Below are positions 52,521-60,931 of a stretch of DNA of 64,000 nucleotides, piece by piece. How positions within the stretch are numbered: the first letter of the stretch is position 1; each line of letters starts with the position of its first letter. The notes under the pieces were generated by a model. It made no database searches. It was not told where the DNA came from and saw only the letters and a list, made by a program, of their open reading frames with translations. This stretch comes from Pseudoflavonifractor sp902362925. Lineage in GTDB: Bacteria > Bacillota > Clostridia > Oscillospirales > Oscillospiraceae. The DNA is taken from the NCBI GenBank assembly GCA_902362925.1, contig CABIYL010000001.1. One strand, given 5' to 3'. Both the position numbers and the translations under genes were made by a program.

Positions 52521-53342
52521 ATGTCTGAGTGTACGCACAACTGCTCCTCCTGCGGTGAGAACTGCGGGGAGCGCACCGCACCCCAGAGCCTGCTGGCGCC
52601 CGCCAACGCCCTGTCCAAAATTGGCAAGGTCATTGCCGTGGTCAGCGGCAAGGGCGGCGTGGGCAAGAGCCTGGTGACCTCCTCCCTGGCCGTGGCCATG
52701 CGCCGCCGGGGCAAGAAGGTGGCCATCCTGGACGCCGACATCACCGGCCCCTCCATCCCCACCGCCTTCAACCTCCACGAGCGCGCCACCGGCTCCGATC
52801 TGGGTATCAACCCCGCCGTGTCCGAGACCGGCATTGAGGTCATGAGCCTGAACCTGCTGGTGGAGCACGAGACCGACCCCGTTGTGTGGCGCGGCCCCGT
52901 CATCGCCGGCACCGTGAAGCAGTTCTGGACCGACGTGGTCTGGGGCGACGTGGACTATATGTTCGTGGATATGCCTCCCGGAACCGGCGACGTGCCCCTG
53001 ACCGTGTTCCAGTCCCTGCCCGTGGACGGCATCATCGTGGTCACCTCCCCCCAGGACCTGGTGAGCATGATTGTCACCAAGGCGGTGAAGATGGCCGGCC
53101 TGATGGACATCCCCGTGCTGGGCCTGGTGGAGAACTACAGCTACTTCAAGTGCCCCGACTGCGGCAAGGAGCACGCCGTCTTCGGCGAGAGCCGCATCAA
53201 CCAGGTGGCCGACGAGCTGGGCCTGAAGGTGCTGGCCCGTCTGCCCATCGACCCCGCCGTGGCCGCCGCCTGCGACCGGGGCGAGATCGAGAAGTTCGAG
53301 CCCAACTACATGGCCGGCGTGGCCGAGGCTCTGGACCAGTAA
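52521..53342 (+). CDS. Mrp/NBP35 family Fe-S cluster carrier ATPase
   Basis: A 273-residue P-loop protein. The deviant Walker A is SGKGGVGKS (near residue 44), with DADITGPSIP and DMPPGTGD as further signatures. Two Cys regions are seen: an N-terminal CTHNCSSCGENC, reminiscent of NBP35, and KCPDCGKEH (CxxC) that bridges the dimer's [4Fe-4S] cluster. It is thought to load clusters on target enzymes, of which this organism has many (Rnf, Xdh, radical SAM proteins). AAGGAAGGATTTTCC precedes the ATG. Confidence 0.94.
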   Translation: MSECTHNCSSCGENCGERTAPQSLLAPANALSKIGKVIAVVSGKGGVGKSLVTSSLAVAMRRRGKKVAILDADITGPSIPTAFNLHERATGSDLGINPAVSETGIEVMSLNLLVEHETDPVVWRGPVIAGTVKQFWTDVVWGDVDYMFVDMPPGTGDVPLTVFQSLPVDGIIVVTSPQDLVSMIVTKAVKMAGLMDIPVLGLVENYSYFKCPDCGKEHAVFGESRINQVADELGLKVLARLPIDPAVAAACDRGEIEKFEPNYMAGVAEALDQ

Positions 53343-53403
53343 GTTTTCCACATCCGGCCGCAAAAATGGGGATAACATCCCCATTTCCCGGGAAACAGAA
53401 CAC

Positions 53404-53442
53404 AAAACGCCCTGCTGTGATTTCCACAGCAGGGCGTTTTTG
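53404..53442. terminator. Terminator after the Mrp ATPase gene
   Basis: AAAACGCCCTGCTGTG and CACAGCAGGGCGTTTT around ATTTC, followed by T. 60 bases after the stop. Confidence 0.88.
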
Positions 53443-53509
53443 TCTGTCACAATAGAGACTGCCGCAAGAAGAGGGCTGCCTCCGGCCTGTACAGAAGCCC
53501 TCGGCAGAG

Positions 53510-53678
53510 TTTTGCCGCCCGCAGGCGGCAAAATAGAGTGAAACCTGTTTTTCCGGCGACATGCGCGTCGGAAAAACACATCTCAGGCCGCAAGTGTGGA
53601 ATCCGGCCGTCCTGCGGCCGGATTATGCGCGCAGCGGCCTGCAATCCCCCTCGAAAAAGGCGTCTCACGCCTTTTTCG
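53510..53678. repeat. Cluster of four consecutive palindromes
   Basis: In the non-coding 53443-53684 stretch: TTTTGCCGCC/GGCGGCAAAA (53510-53533); TGTTTTTCCG/CGGAAAAACA (53546-53578); AATCCGGCCG/CGGCCGGATT (53600-53624) nested in CAGGCCGC/GCGGCCTG; CGAAAAAGGCG/CGCCTTTTTCG (53652-53678). The last one can terminate xth (- strand). The others look like REP-type palindromic units. No gene is seen. Confidence 0.7.
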
Positions 53679-53684
53679 AAGTTT

Positions 53685-54437
53685 TTAGAAGATATCCAGC
53701 TCCACCGGGCAGTGGTCGCTGCCCATAATTTCGGGATGGATAATGCTGTCGCCGATTTTGTCTGCAATGGACTTGGAGACGAGAAAATAGTCGATGCGCC
53801 ACCCCGCGTTCTTCTCCCGGGCGTGGAACATGTAGCTCCACCAGGAGTAGGCGCCGGTCTTGTCGGGGTACAGATGGCGGAAGGAGTCCACAAATCCGGC
53901 CTCCAGCAGCTGCGTCATCTTGGCCCGCTCCTCGTCGGTGAAGCCCGCGTTGCCCCGGTTGGACTTGGCGTTCTTCAGGTCGATCTCCTGGTGGGCCACG
54001 TTCAGGTCGCCGCAGTAGATAACCGGCTTTCTGCTGTCCAGCTCCAGCAGGTATGCCCGCAGGGCGTCCTCCCACTCCATGCGCCAGTCCAGCCGGGTCA
54101 GCTCCCGCTGGGCGTTTGGCACGTAGCAGTTGACCAGATAGAAGTCCTCAAACTCCAGGGTAATGGCCCGTCCCTCTCTGTCGTGCTCCTCGGAGCCGAT
54201 GCCGTAGGTCACATTCAGAGGCTCCAGCCGGGTGAACACCGCTGTGCCCGAATAGCCCTTCTTCTCGGCGCTGTTCCAGTACTGCTTATAGCCGGGCAGG
54301 TCCAGTTCCGCCTGACCGGGCTGCATTTTGGTCTCCTGGATGGAGAAGATGTCCGCGTCCAGGGCGGCAAAGGACTCCAGAAAGCCCTTGCCCAGGCAGG
54401 CCCGCAGGCCGTTTACATTCCACGATATCAGTTTCAA
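53685..54437 (-). CDS. xth: Exodeoxyribonuclease III
   Basis: A 250-residue AP endonuclease/exonuclease of the EEP family for base excision repair. Signatures are LISWNVNGLRA, SIQETKMQ (metal Glu), GDLNVAHQEIDLKN, and the C-terminal IMGSDHCPVEL with catalytic Asp-His. The length is typical. The start overlaps the previous gene's stop by 4 bases; it forms one - strand unit with two small genes and ogt. Confidence 0.96.
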   Translation of the reverse strand: MKLISWNVNGLRACLGKGFLESFAALDADIFSIQETKMQPGQAELDLPGYKQYWNSAEKKGYSGTAVFTRLEPLNVTYGIGSEEHDREGRAITLEFEDFYLVNCYVPNAQRELTRLDWRMEWEDALRAYLLELDSRKPVIYCGDLNVAHQEIDLKNAKSNRGNAGFTDEERAKMTQLLEAGFVDSFRHLYPDKTGAYSWWSYMFHAREKNAGWRIDYFLVSKSIADKIGDSIIHPEIMGSDHCPVELDIF

Positions 54438-54646
54438 TCCAGTTCCTCCAGTGGCTGTGCGCTGTCCCAGATGACCGGCTTGCCGTCCCGGTCCAGCAGG
54501 GGCGTCAGGCCGCCGCCGTACCCGTTGACCACCTGGAGATAGAGCACGCCGGTGAAGGTGTCCACCAGAATGACCGTCTCCATCATCATGCCGCCCGCCG
54601 GGGCCTCCCGCTGGACCACCTGGAACCGCTTGTCCTTCTTTGCCAT
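54434..54646 (-). CDS. DUF6440-like small protein
   Basis: A 70-residue protein from ATG at 54646. The pattern RFQVVQREAPAGGMMMETVI, LVDTFTGVLYLQVVNGYGGG and LTPLLDRDGKPVI matches a small family of unknown function in Firmicutes (DUF6440 type) whose members often have this V-D-x-x-T-G-V-x-Y-L core. Translation couples to xth through ATGA. A longer frame to 54808 is not supported by a ribosome binding site. Confidence 0.75.
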   Translation of the reverse strand: MAKKDKRFQVVQREAPAGGMMMETVILVDTFTGVLYLQVVNGYGGGLTPLLDRDGKPVIWDSAQPLEELD

Positions 54647-54651
54647 TGTGC

Positions 54652-54882
54652 TTATTCCTCCCCGTCCCCGGTCACGATGGCCCGGAAGAACCGGCCCATC
54701 AGGGGCACATAGGTCAGGCAGAACACCAGCCCCGCCAGCACACCGGCGCTCTTTCTGTGCTTCTTGGCGGCGCCCAGGCCGATGAGCACGCCCAGAGCAC
54801 CCAGACACAGCTTGAGCAGGGCGATATCAAACAGGTCCATCTTTTTCAGGTACAGGTTTCCCGCCGCGATGAGCTTTTTCAT
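54652..54882 (-). CDS. Small membrane protein of unknown function
   Basis: A 76-residue protein with two hydrophobic segments (LLKLCLGALGVLIGLGAA and SAGVLAGLVFCLTYVPL) separated by KKHRK. It lies three bases after ogt and five before the DUF6440-like gene, with AAAGGAGCGCTAAGCC before the ATG. No family function is recognised. Confidence 0.7.
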   Translation of the reverse strand: MKKLIAAGNLYLKKMDLFDIALLKLCLGALGVLIGLGAAKKHRKSAGVLAGLVFCLTYVPLMGRFFRAIVTGDGEE

Positions 54883-54885
54883 GGC

Positions 54886-55392
54886 TTAGCGCTCCTTTCC
54901 TTCCACCACCCCGGCTTCCAGCCGGAGCAAATGCTTCTTCATGTCTAGTCCGCCCGCATAGCCGGTCAGGCTGCCGTTGACCCCCACCACCCGGTGGCAG
55001 GGGATGATGATGGGGATGGGGTTGTTGTGGTTGGCCTGCCCCACCGCCCGGACGGCCTTGGGACGTCCCACCGCCTGGGCAATGTCCCGGTAGCTCCTGG
55101 TCTCCCCGTAGGGGATTTCCTCCAGCGCCCGCCACACGGACCGGTAGAACTCCGTCCCTCTGGGGGCCAGAGGCAGGTCAAACACCCGCCGCTGTCCGGC
55201 CAGGTACTCCAGCACCTGCCGTTTTCCCTCCGTGAGCAGAGGCGTCTCATGGCAGGCAATCCGGGGCATGGGCTGGCCGGGAAGCCGCAGGCTCACCAGA
55301 GCGCCGTCCTCTTCCTCCAGACCCATAAGGCCCAGGGGCGTGTCAAACAAAATCAGGTCCACCTGCTCACGCTCCTCTCCGCTGTGTATCAT
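54886..55392 (-). CDS. ogt: Methylated-DNA--protein-cysteine methyltransferase
   Basis: A 168-residue suicide DNA repair protein that removes alkyl groups from O6-alkylguanine. The acceptor is Cys132 in IIPCHRVVG; the preceding GQANHNNPIPI and the YGETRSYRDIAQAVGRP helix-turn-helix are standard. First gene of an ogt - small membrane - DUF6440 - xth DNA-repair operon; promoter at 55407-55436. Confidence 0.95.
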   Translation of the reverse strand: MIHSGEEREQVDLILFDTPLGLMGLEEEDGALVSLRLPGQPMPRIACHETPLLTEGKRQVLEYLAGQRRVFDLPLAPRGTEFYRSVWRALEEIPYGETRSYRDIAQAVGRPKAVRAVGQANHNNPIPIIIPCHRVVGVNGSLTGYAGGLDMKKHLLRLEAGVVEGKER

Positions 55393-55406
55393 GCCGCTTT
55401 GGGGCT

Positions 55407-55436
55407 ATTATACCACAGCCACCGGTGCTCCGTAAA
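55407..55436 (-). promoter_or_regulatory. Promoter of the ogt-xth operon
   Basis: On the - strand, TTTACG (55431-55436), an 18-base spacer and TATAAT (55407-55412), directly before the ogt start region. The remainder of the 340-base divergent gap contains the esterase promoter and no ORF. Confidence 0.65.
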
Positions 55437-55568
55437 TCACCGCCCGAAATTTCCATTCCCTGTTTCCCAGACCGTCCGGCACAGCCACGCCGCCCTTTGT
55501 TTATGCACTGTGCATAATTTTGTATCAGCCCACGCTCCATTTATGGACCAATGTTTCAATTTTTGAAA

Positions 55569-55597
55569 TTGACTTTTCAACATTCCCGGCGTATGTT
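55569..55597 (+). promoter_or_regulatory. Promoter of the esterase lipoprotein gene
   Basis: TTGACT (55569-55574), 17 bases, TATGTT (55592-55597). The inverted repeat TCAACATTCCCGGCGTATGTTGA (55578-55600) spans spacer and -10 and could be an operator. Confidence 0.55.
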
Positions 55598-55730
55598 GAA
55601 ACCAGAGTGGCAGACGGGGACGCCCGTTTTCGCCCCAATACGACAGCCGCCGTCCACCGGAAGCGGGCCCATCCAGCGCAGCGGCAAAGGAAAGAAATCA
55701 TCCATTCCGTTGGAAGAAGGAGTATACGCG

Positions 55731-56720
55731 ATGAAGATGAAGTACAACAGAATTTCTGCTCTGCTGCTGGCCGCCGCCCTGCTGGCCGGTACCGCTGGCT
55801 GCGCCCAGCAGCCCGCCGCCGGAACCGGCAGCCCCGCTCCCTCCCCCTCTGTGAGCCAGTCCGTCCAGCCCACCGAAAGCGCCGCTCCCAGCGTACAGCC
55901 CGAGGAGGAGTACGCCAGCTACTGCCTGGCCCCCACCCTCTACTCTGAGACCCTGAAGCTGGACTGGAATTACACCATCTACCTGCCCCGGGGCTACGAC
56001 GACCCCGCCAACGCCGACAAGACCTACCCGGTCATCTACATGCTCCACGGCGCCTTCGGCAACCACCGCAACCTGGTGGAGCGGTTCTCCACCCCCGATG
56101 TCATGGACACGCTGATTGAAAACGGCCAGATGCCCGAGGCCATTGTGGTGTTTGTGGACGGCTTCAACTCCTACTACATCGACGGCCCCGCCCTGAACAT
56201 GGAGACCGCCTTCCTCAACGACCTGTTCCCCCAGATTGAGTCCCTCTACCGTGCCGACACCACCAAGGAGGGCCGGATCATCGGCGGCATCTCCATGGGC
56301 GGCTACGGCGCAGCCCGCTTTGCCCTGAAGTACCCCGAGCTCTTCTCCGCCGCCCTGCTCATCTCTCCCGCCGTGTGGGCCGCTCCCGCCGAGGACAACA
56401 CCCTGGTGGAGAGCTGGCACGTGTTCCCCGAGGGTGACTCCAACTTCTCCCAGAGCCTGTGGGAGTCCCTCCACCCCACCGCCTACCTGGACGACTACGC
56501 CGCCAAGAACAGCCCCGTTGATTTCTACGTCATCAGCGGCGACGCCGACACCACCGTGGACATCTCCGAGGTTCAGAACTTCTATGACCAGCTGATCACC
56601 GTGGCCCCCGACGCCCAGCTCTCTGTGGAGCCCGAGGGCGTCCACGCCTGGACCTTCTGGGAGCCCGCCACCACCAAGGCCCTGGAGTTTGCCGGCTCCG
56701 TGCTCCTGGGTCAGGAGTAA
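55731..56720 (+). CDS. Secreted lipoprotein esterase (esterase D-like alpha/beta hydrolase)
   Basis: A 329-residue protein. The lipobox ends in TAGC with Cys24. A Ser/Pro/Thr/Gln-rich linker (about 25-62) leads to an alpha/beta hydrolase of the esterase D / feruloyl-esterase type: YPVIYMLHGAFGNHRN, the nucleophile Ser188 in GGISMGGYGAARFAL, a late Asp (SGDADTTVD) and His in GVHAWTFWE. Likely an extracellular carbohydrate or acyl esterase. GAAGAAGGAGTATACGCG precedes the ATG. Monocistronic. Confidence 0.9.
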   Translation: MKMKYNRISALLLAAALLAGTAGCAQQPAAGTGSPAPSPSVSQSVQPTESAAPSVQPEEEYASYCLAPTLYSETLKLDWNYTIYLPRGYDDPANADKTYPVIYMLHGAFGNHRNLVERFSTPDVMDTLIENGQMPEAIVVFVDGFNSYYIDGPALNMETAFLNDLFPQIESLYRADTTKEGRIIGGISMGGYGAARFALKYPELFSAALLISPAVWAAPAEDNTLVESWHVFPEGDSNFSQSLWESLHPTAYLDDYAAKNSPVDFYVISGDADTTVDISEVQNFYDQLITVAPDAQLSVEPEGVHAWTFWEPATTKALEFAGSVLLGQE

Positions 56721-56734
56721 TCCAGCCATATCAC

Positions 56735-56785
56735 GCAAAAAACCAGCCCCGCTGTCCATGAAGGACAGCGGGGCTGCTCTTTATT
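56735..56785. terminator. Bidirectional terminator between esterase gene and lexA
   Basis: AGCCCCGCTGTCC and GGACAGCGGGGCT around ATGAA, with A-rich left and T-rich right flanks. Confidence 0.88.
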
Positions 56786-56789
56786 TTGC

Positions 56790-57407
56790 TCAGTATTTGC
56801 GCACCACGGCCACAACCTTGCCCAGAATCTCGGCGCCGGCGCCGTCAATGGGCTGGTAATCCGGGTTCTCGGGCATGAGCCAGGGGTGTCCGTCCTTCCA
56901 GCGGAGGGTCTTGACGGTGGCCTCATCCTCAAAGAGGGCCACCACAATCTCGCCGCTGTGGGCCTCGGGCTGGCGGTGGACCACCACCAGGTCGCCGGGC
57001 AGGATGCCCGCACCCAGCATGGACTCGCCCCGCACCTTCAGGGCAAAGTGCTCCCCGGCCAGTCCGCCGGTGTCAAAGGTCAGGTAGTCCTCAATGCACT
57101 CCTCGGCCAGGATGGGGGAACCGGCGGCCACGTTGCCCACCACGGGCACCCGGTTGGCGCTGGGGTTCTCCTCCTCGGCAATGGGCCGTCCGGCGGAGCC
57201 GCTGACGGTGATGGCGCGGGTCTTGCCCTCCGCCTTGATGATAAGCCCCTTCTCCTCCAGCCCCTTCAGGTGGAAATGGACCGTGGAGGGGGACTTGAGC
57301 CCCACCGCCTCGCCGATCTCCCGGACGGAGGGGGGATAGCCGTGGTCGGCCTGGAAGGACACGATATAGTCGTAAATCTGCTGCTGCTTGGGAGAGAGTA
57401 CCCTCAT
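56790..57407 (-). CDS. lexA: SOS-response repressor LexA
   Basis: A 205-residue repressor. ATG at 57407 gives the standard N-terminus (MRVLSPKQQQIYDYI); longer frames are upstream leader. The winged helix region is 1-65 (PPSVREIGEAVGLKSPSTV). The self-cleavage site is Ala95-Gly96 (NVAAGSPI), with Ser129 (RGESMLGAG) and Lys166 (DEATVKTLRW) as the catalytic dyad. RecA filaments stimulate cleavage. An SOS box overlaps its own -35 box. Confidence 0.96.
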   Translation of the reverse strand: MRVLSPKQQQIYDYIVSFQADHGYPPSVREIGEAVGLKSPSTVHFHLKGLEEKGLIIKAEGKTRAITVSGSAGRPIAEEENPSANRVPVVGNVAAGSPILAEECIEDYLTFDTGGLAGEHFALKVRGESMLGAGILPGDLVVVHRQPEAHSGEIVVALFEDEATVKTLRWKDGHPWLMPENPDYQPIDGAGAEILGKVVAVVRKY

Positions 57408-57501
57408 TGCGAGCCCTCCTTGTCTGGTCTGCCGGCGGCAGAGGGCGCAGCCCCATAAAGGGGACTGTGCGCCCTTTTTTCTCTCGGTCTCGGTGTACGC
57501 T

Positions 57502-57530
57502 ATTATATCACAGCCTCCCGGAAAAAGCAA
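57502..57530 (-). promoter_or_regulatory. Promoter of lexA
   Basis: On the - strand, TTGCTT (57525-57530), a 17-base spacer and a perfect TATAAT (57502-57507). Confidence 0.8.
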
Positions 57531-57540
57531 ACATTCGTTC
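57529..57540. promoter_or_regulatory. LexA operator (SOS box)
   Basis: GAACGAATGTTT on the - strand fits the Gram-positive consensus GAAC-N4-GTTC with one change. It overlaps the lexA -35 box, as expected for autorepression. Confidence 0.8.
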
Positions 57541-57580
57541 TAAAAACCTGCCATTTTTCTTTCTCCTTCGCACCGGTACA

Positions 57581-57616
57581 GAAAAAAAAGAGTGCGGCGA
57601 GGATTCGCCGCACTCT
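57581..57616 (-). terminator. Terminator of the htrA-like gene
   Basis: AGAGTGCGGCGA/TCGCCGCACTCT with loop GGAT and eight T after it on the - strand, about 35 bases beyond the stop. Confidence 0.9.
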
Positions 57617-57650
57617 TTCAGGCTGTCTGATGAACTTGTGCCGGGTCAGC

Positions 57651-58994
57651 TTACCAGCCGAAGGGCCAGGAGTAGCCGCCGCCGTTGCCATAGCCGTTGC
57701 CGTACTGCTGGCTGTACTGCTGCTGCTGTTCCTGCGTAATCTGCTCCTGCAGCTCCTGAGAGGCGGCCACACGCTCGTCGGTGCGCTCGTCAAAGGTGAT
57801 GGTCAGGGTCTGGGTCTGGCCGGAGCGGCTCACCGTCAGGGTGGCGGTGTCGCCGGCCCGGTACTCGGCCAGGGCATTCTGCAGGTCATCGGAGGAGGTG
57901 ATGTCAGTGTCATCCAGCTTGGTGATGATATCGCCCTCCTGGAGGCCGGCCTTGGCGGCGCAGGAGCTGTCCACCACGCCCAGGACATAGGCTCCGGCGG
58001 GCACGCCGTAGCGCTGGGCCTCGCCGCTGACGTTGGTGTTGATGATGCCCATATAGGGCTTGCCGGTGACGTAGCCGTACTCCATGATGTCGGTGATCAT
58101 GCTCCACACGTTGTCAATGGGGATGGCGAAGCCGATGCCCTCCACAGAGGCCTCGGAGGTGTCGCCGTTGTTGGACAGCTTGGCGGACACAATGCCCACC
58201 ACCTGTCCGTACTGGTCAAAGAGGGCGCCGCCGGAGTTGCCGGAGTTGATGGCGGCATCGGTCTGGATATAGTTCATGCGGCGGCCGTCGCTCATGGTCA
58301 CGTTCCGGTCCAGGGCGGAGACATAGCCGCCGGTGAGGGAGTAGGTCAGCTCACCCAGGGGGTTGCCGATGGCGTAGACCTGATCGCCCACCACCAGATT
58401 GTCGCTGCTGCCGATGACCACGGTGGCCAGGCCGGTGGCATCAATCTTCAGCACGGCGATGTCGTTCTCCTCGTCGCCGCCCACCAGGGTGGCGTCGTAG
58501 CTCTTGCCGTCCACGAAGGTGACGGTGATCTTGCTGGCGTCCTCAATGACGTGGTAGTTGGTGACGATGTAGCCGTCCTGGCTGATGACAAAGCCGGAAC
58601 CGGAGGCGGCGGTCTGAACCACCTGGCCGTAGACGTTGGTGTTGATCTCAGTGGTGATACCCACGGTGGCGTTGACGTAGGTGGCGTAAATCTGAGCGGC
58701 GGTCAGGGGCTCCTTGGTGGTCACGTTGGACACGCTGACCACCGTGGGGGTGCGGTCGCCCTGGTAGACGGTGGTGCTGCCCTTCACGCCGCCGGTGAGG
58801 GCCATGACGCCCGCTCCGGCGCCGCCGCCCAGCAGGGCGCACACCAGGCACAGGGCGGTAATCTTGGGCCAAATCCGCTTCTTCTTTTTGGTGGGACGGA
58901 CGTCGTCCTCAATGCGATAAGAGGTCGCCTCAAAGGTCTGTTGGGGCTGCTGCTCCTCGGGGCGGTTGTCAGGGTTGAAATCGCTGTAATACAT
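57651..58994 (-). CDS. HtrA/DegP-like membrane-anchored serine protease
   Basis: A 447-residue protein. ATG at 58994 follows AGAAGGAGCGACAGTT. An acidic cytoplasmic tail (1-34) is followed by KKKKR, one membrane helix (about 42-65), then a trypsin-like protease with His148 (NYHVIED), Asp178 (ENDIAVLKI) and Ser254 (NSGNSGGAL). A PDZ domain (about 320-410, with AGLQEGDIITKLDD) follows, then a Gln/Tyr/Gly-rich tail. It performs quality control of extracytoplasmic proteins. In the same neighbourhood, an ECF sigma factor with a membrane serpin is encoded 2 kb away, and HtrA-type proteases are one class such a serpin could meet. Confidence 0.93.
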   Translation of the reverse strand: MYYSDFNPDNRPEEQQPQQTFEATSYRIEDDVRPTKKKKRIWPKITALCLVCALLGGGAGAGVMALTGGVKGSTTVYQGDRTPTVVSVSNVTTKEPLTAAQIYATYVNATVGITTEINTNVYGQVVQTAASGSGFVISQDGYIVTNYHVIEDASKITVTFVDGKSYDATLVGGDEENDIAVLKIDATGLATVVIGSSDNLVVGDQVYAIGNPLGELTYSLTGGYVSALDRNVTMSDGRRMNYIQTDAAINSGNSGGALFDQYGQVVGIVSAKLSNNGDTSEASVEGIGFAIPIDNVWSMITDIMEYGYVTGKPYMGIINTNVSGEAQRYGVPAGAYVLGVVDSSCAAKAGLQEGDIITKLDDTDITSSDDLQNALAEYRAGDTATLTVSRSGQTQTLTITFDERTDERVAASQELQEQITQEQQQQYSQQYGNGYGNGGGYSWPFGW

Positions 58995-59198
58995 AACTGT
59001 CGCTCCTTCTATCACGAGATACTCTCTCGGCGGGTTTCGTGCCCGTTTCCTTTTTACGGGTCTAAGCATAACCGGAATTTATGTCCAAAGCGTGAAGAAA
59101 GATGAAATGAAATTTGAACTTTCACCGGGTACCGTAATATTTTCCCCCGGAGCAACGGCTTTTTCCTCATTAGTCTTAAAAAAGTTTAAGAAAACCGC

Positions 59199-60398
59199 TC
59201 ATTTGTGCCGTTCTATGTCTTTATCGTCCCGTTTCGTTTCCAGTGCGGGACGGTTTTTCAGGATGGCGGCCAGGTCTCCAGCGGCCATGCGCAGGTCGGA
59301 GATCACCCCGTCCAGCACCCCCAGACGGCCAATGTTGATGACCACCATGCACAGCACCGGGCCCAGAATCATGCCCGCCACACCGGCGATTTTCATGCCC
59401 ACATAGATGCTGATGAGGGACAGGATGGGGGACAGACCGGTCTGGTCGCCCACCACCTTGGGCTCGGCGCCACGGCGGAACAGGGCGATGATGCCCCAGA
59501 TGACCATCAGCTCCACGGCGTGGCGGTACTCACCCAGGAACAGGTCGGCCACCGCCCAGGGGACGATAACGGTGCCTGAGCCTACGATGGGGATAAAGTC
59601 CAGCACCGCCAGCAGGAAGGCCAGCAGCACCGAGTAGGGCTGGCGGATGACCACAAAGCCGATGAGCAGGATGAAGAAGATGACCACCGACAAAATCAGC
59701 TGAGCCTTCACATAGCCGCCGAAGGCCGCCACCGCCGTGCGCTTGACGCTGCCGAAGAAGTCCCGGACGCCGGGGGAGAGGCGGTCGGTGACCATGAGGC
59801 GGAGCCGGGGATAGTCGGAGGCGATGAAATAGGTGGCCATGACGAAGATGACCAGCGCCACCGCGAAGGAGGGAATGCTGAAGGCAAAGGAGCCTGCCGC
59901 GCTGCCCGCATGGCTGAGCAGGCTGGGGATCATCTCATTGAGCCAGGCCACCAGCTTGTCCAGCGCGGCCGTGGCCCCCTGGCTCACCTGGTTGGGCAGA
60001 CCGGTGAACAGACCGGAGAGGAATTCCTCCAGGCCCACAATGGCGGGCTGTAAGCTGTCCGCCCAGATGGAGGGCCAGTTCATCACCAGGGAGGCCACCT
60101 CGCTGACAATGCTGTACACCAGCGCCGCCAGTATGCCCCCCGCTATGGTGAAAATCAGAATCAGCATCACCAGGGACAGCGCCTTTCGTGACCCGCCGAA
60201 CCGACGCTGCACCTTTACAATGGCCGGATTGAGAATCCAGGTGAGCACCAGGGCCAGCACAAAGGGCATCAGCAGCCCCAGTAAAGGCGGTGCGCCGTAC
60301 ACCAGAAACAGCAGCACCAGAATGGTCCCGGCCAGACGGATGCCCAGCCGCAGCCACAGCCGTCCCCGCTCCCGCCAGGTCAGCTCTTTCCCGTTCAA
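59199..60398 (-). CDS. AI-2E / YtvI family permease
   Basis: A 399-residue membrane protein with about eight helices. The start is taken as TTG at 60398 with GGGAGG seven bases upstream; no better ATG exists nearby. PPLLGLLMPFVLALVLTWIL at the N-terminus, VRDFFGSVKRTAVAAFGGYVKAQ and LDFIPIVGSGTVIVPWA are typical of the AI-2E transporter superfamily, with closest resemblance to the sporulation protein YtvI branch. Members export small molecules or act in Na+/H+ exchange; the substrate is unknown. Confidence 0.85.
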   Translation of the reverse strand: MNGKELTWRERGRLWLRLGIRLAGTILVLLFLVYGAPPLLGLLMPFVLALVLTWILNPAIVKVQRRFGGSRKALSLVMLILIFTIAGGILAALVYSIVSEVASLVMNWPSIWADSLQPAIVGLEEFLSGLFTGLPNQVSQGATAALDKLVAWLNEMIPSLLSHAGSAAGSFAFSIPSFAVALVIFVMATYFIASDYPRLRLMVTDRLSPGVRDFFGSVKRTAVAAFGGYVKAQLILSVVIFFILLIGFVVIRQPYSVLLAFLLAVLDFIPIVGSGTVIVPWAVADLFLGEYRHAVELMVIWGIIALFRRGAEPKVVGDQTGLSPILSLISIYVGMKIAGVAGMILGPVLCMVVINIGRLGVLDGVISDLRMAAGDLAAILKNRPALETKRDDKDIERHK

Positions 60399-60550
60399 AG
60401 CAATTCCTCCCTTATGTATCTCCGGGGCGTGCCCAAGGCCGCCCCGTTTCTCTGTGCCGTATTGGATCTCCATTGTAGCACAGGGCGCAGGGAATAATAT
60501 CAAGAATCCATGAATATTTTCAAAAACTTTGCAAAAGTTTCCCTGGCCCG

Positions 60551-60576
60551 CAACCTTTTGCGCCCCACTCTGGTAT
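60551..60576 (+). promoter_or_regulatory. ECF sigma-type promoter of the sigma/serpin operon
   Basis: CAACCTTTT (60551-60559), the hallmark -35 of extracytoplasmic-function sigma promoters in Clostridia, and TGGTAT (60571-60576) 15 bases after CAACC. It is followed by an assembly gap within which the sigma gene starts. This fits positive autoregulation. Confidence 0.5.
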
Positions 60577-60629
60577 TATTGGTACCAGAGGCCCCTGAGG
60601 GCGCACGCTACGGGCATGGCGGGCGCTCC

Positions 60630-60931
60630 NNNNNNNNNNNNNNNNNNNNNNNNNNNNNNNNNNNNNNNNNNNNNNNNNNNNNNNNNNNNNNNNNNNNNNN
60701 NNNNNNNNNNNNNNNNNNNNNNNNNNNNNNNNNNNNNNNNNNNNNNNNNNNNNNNNNNNNNNNNNNNNNNNNNNNNNNNNNNNNNNNNNNNNNNNNNNNN
60801 NNNNNNNNNNNNNNNNNNNNNNNNNNNNNNNNNNNNNNNNNNNNNNNNNNNNNNNNNNNNNNNNNNNNNNNNNNNNNNNNNNNNNNNNNNNNNNNNNNNN
60901 NNNNNNNNNNNNNNNNNNNNNNNNNNNNNNN
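60630..60931. other. Assembly gap (302 N)
   Basis: Removes the N-terminal part of the ECF sigma factor gene. The 230 bases before it (60399-60629) hold the ECF-type promoter and no complete gene. Confidence 0.99.

Noticed and set aside
53510..53678. CRISPR array
   Set aside because: The palindromes differ from each other and are not regularly spaced direct repeats.
60510..60629. Start of the sigma factor at ATG 60510
   Set aside because: The frame only continues through the N run; it lies before the ECF-type promoter and its residues do not resemble sigma region 1/2.
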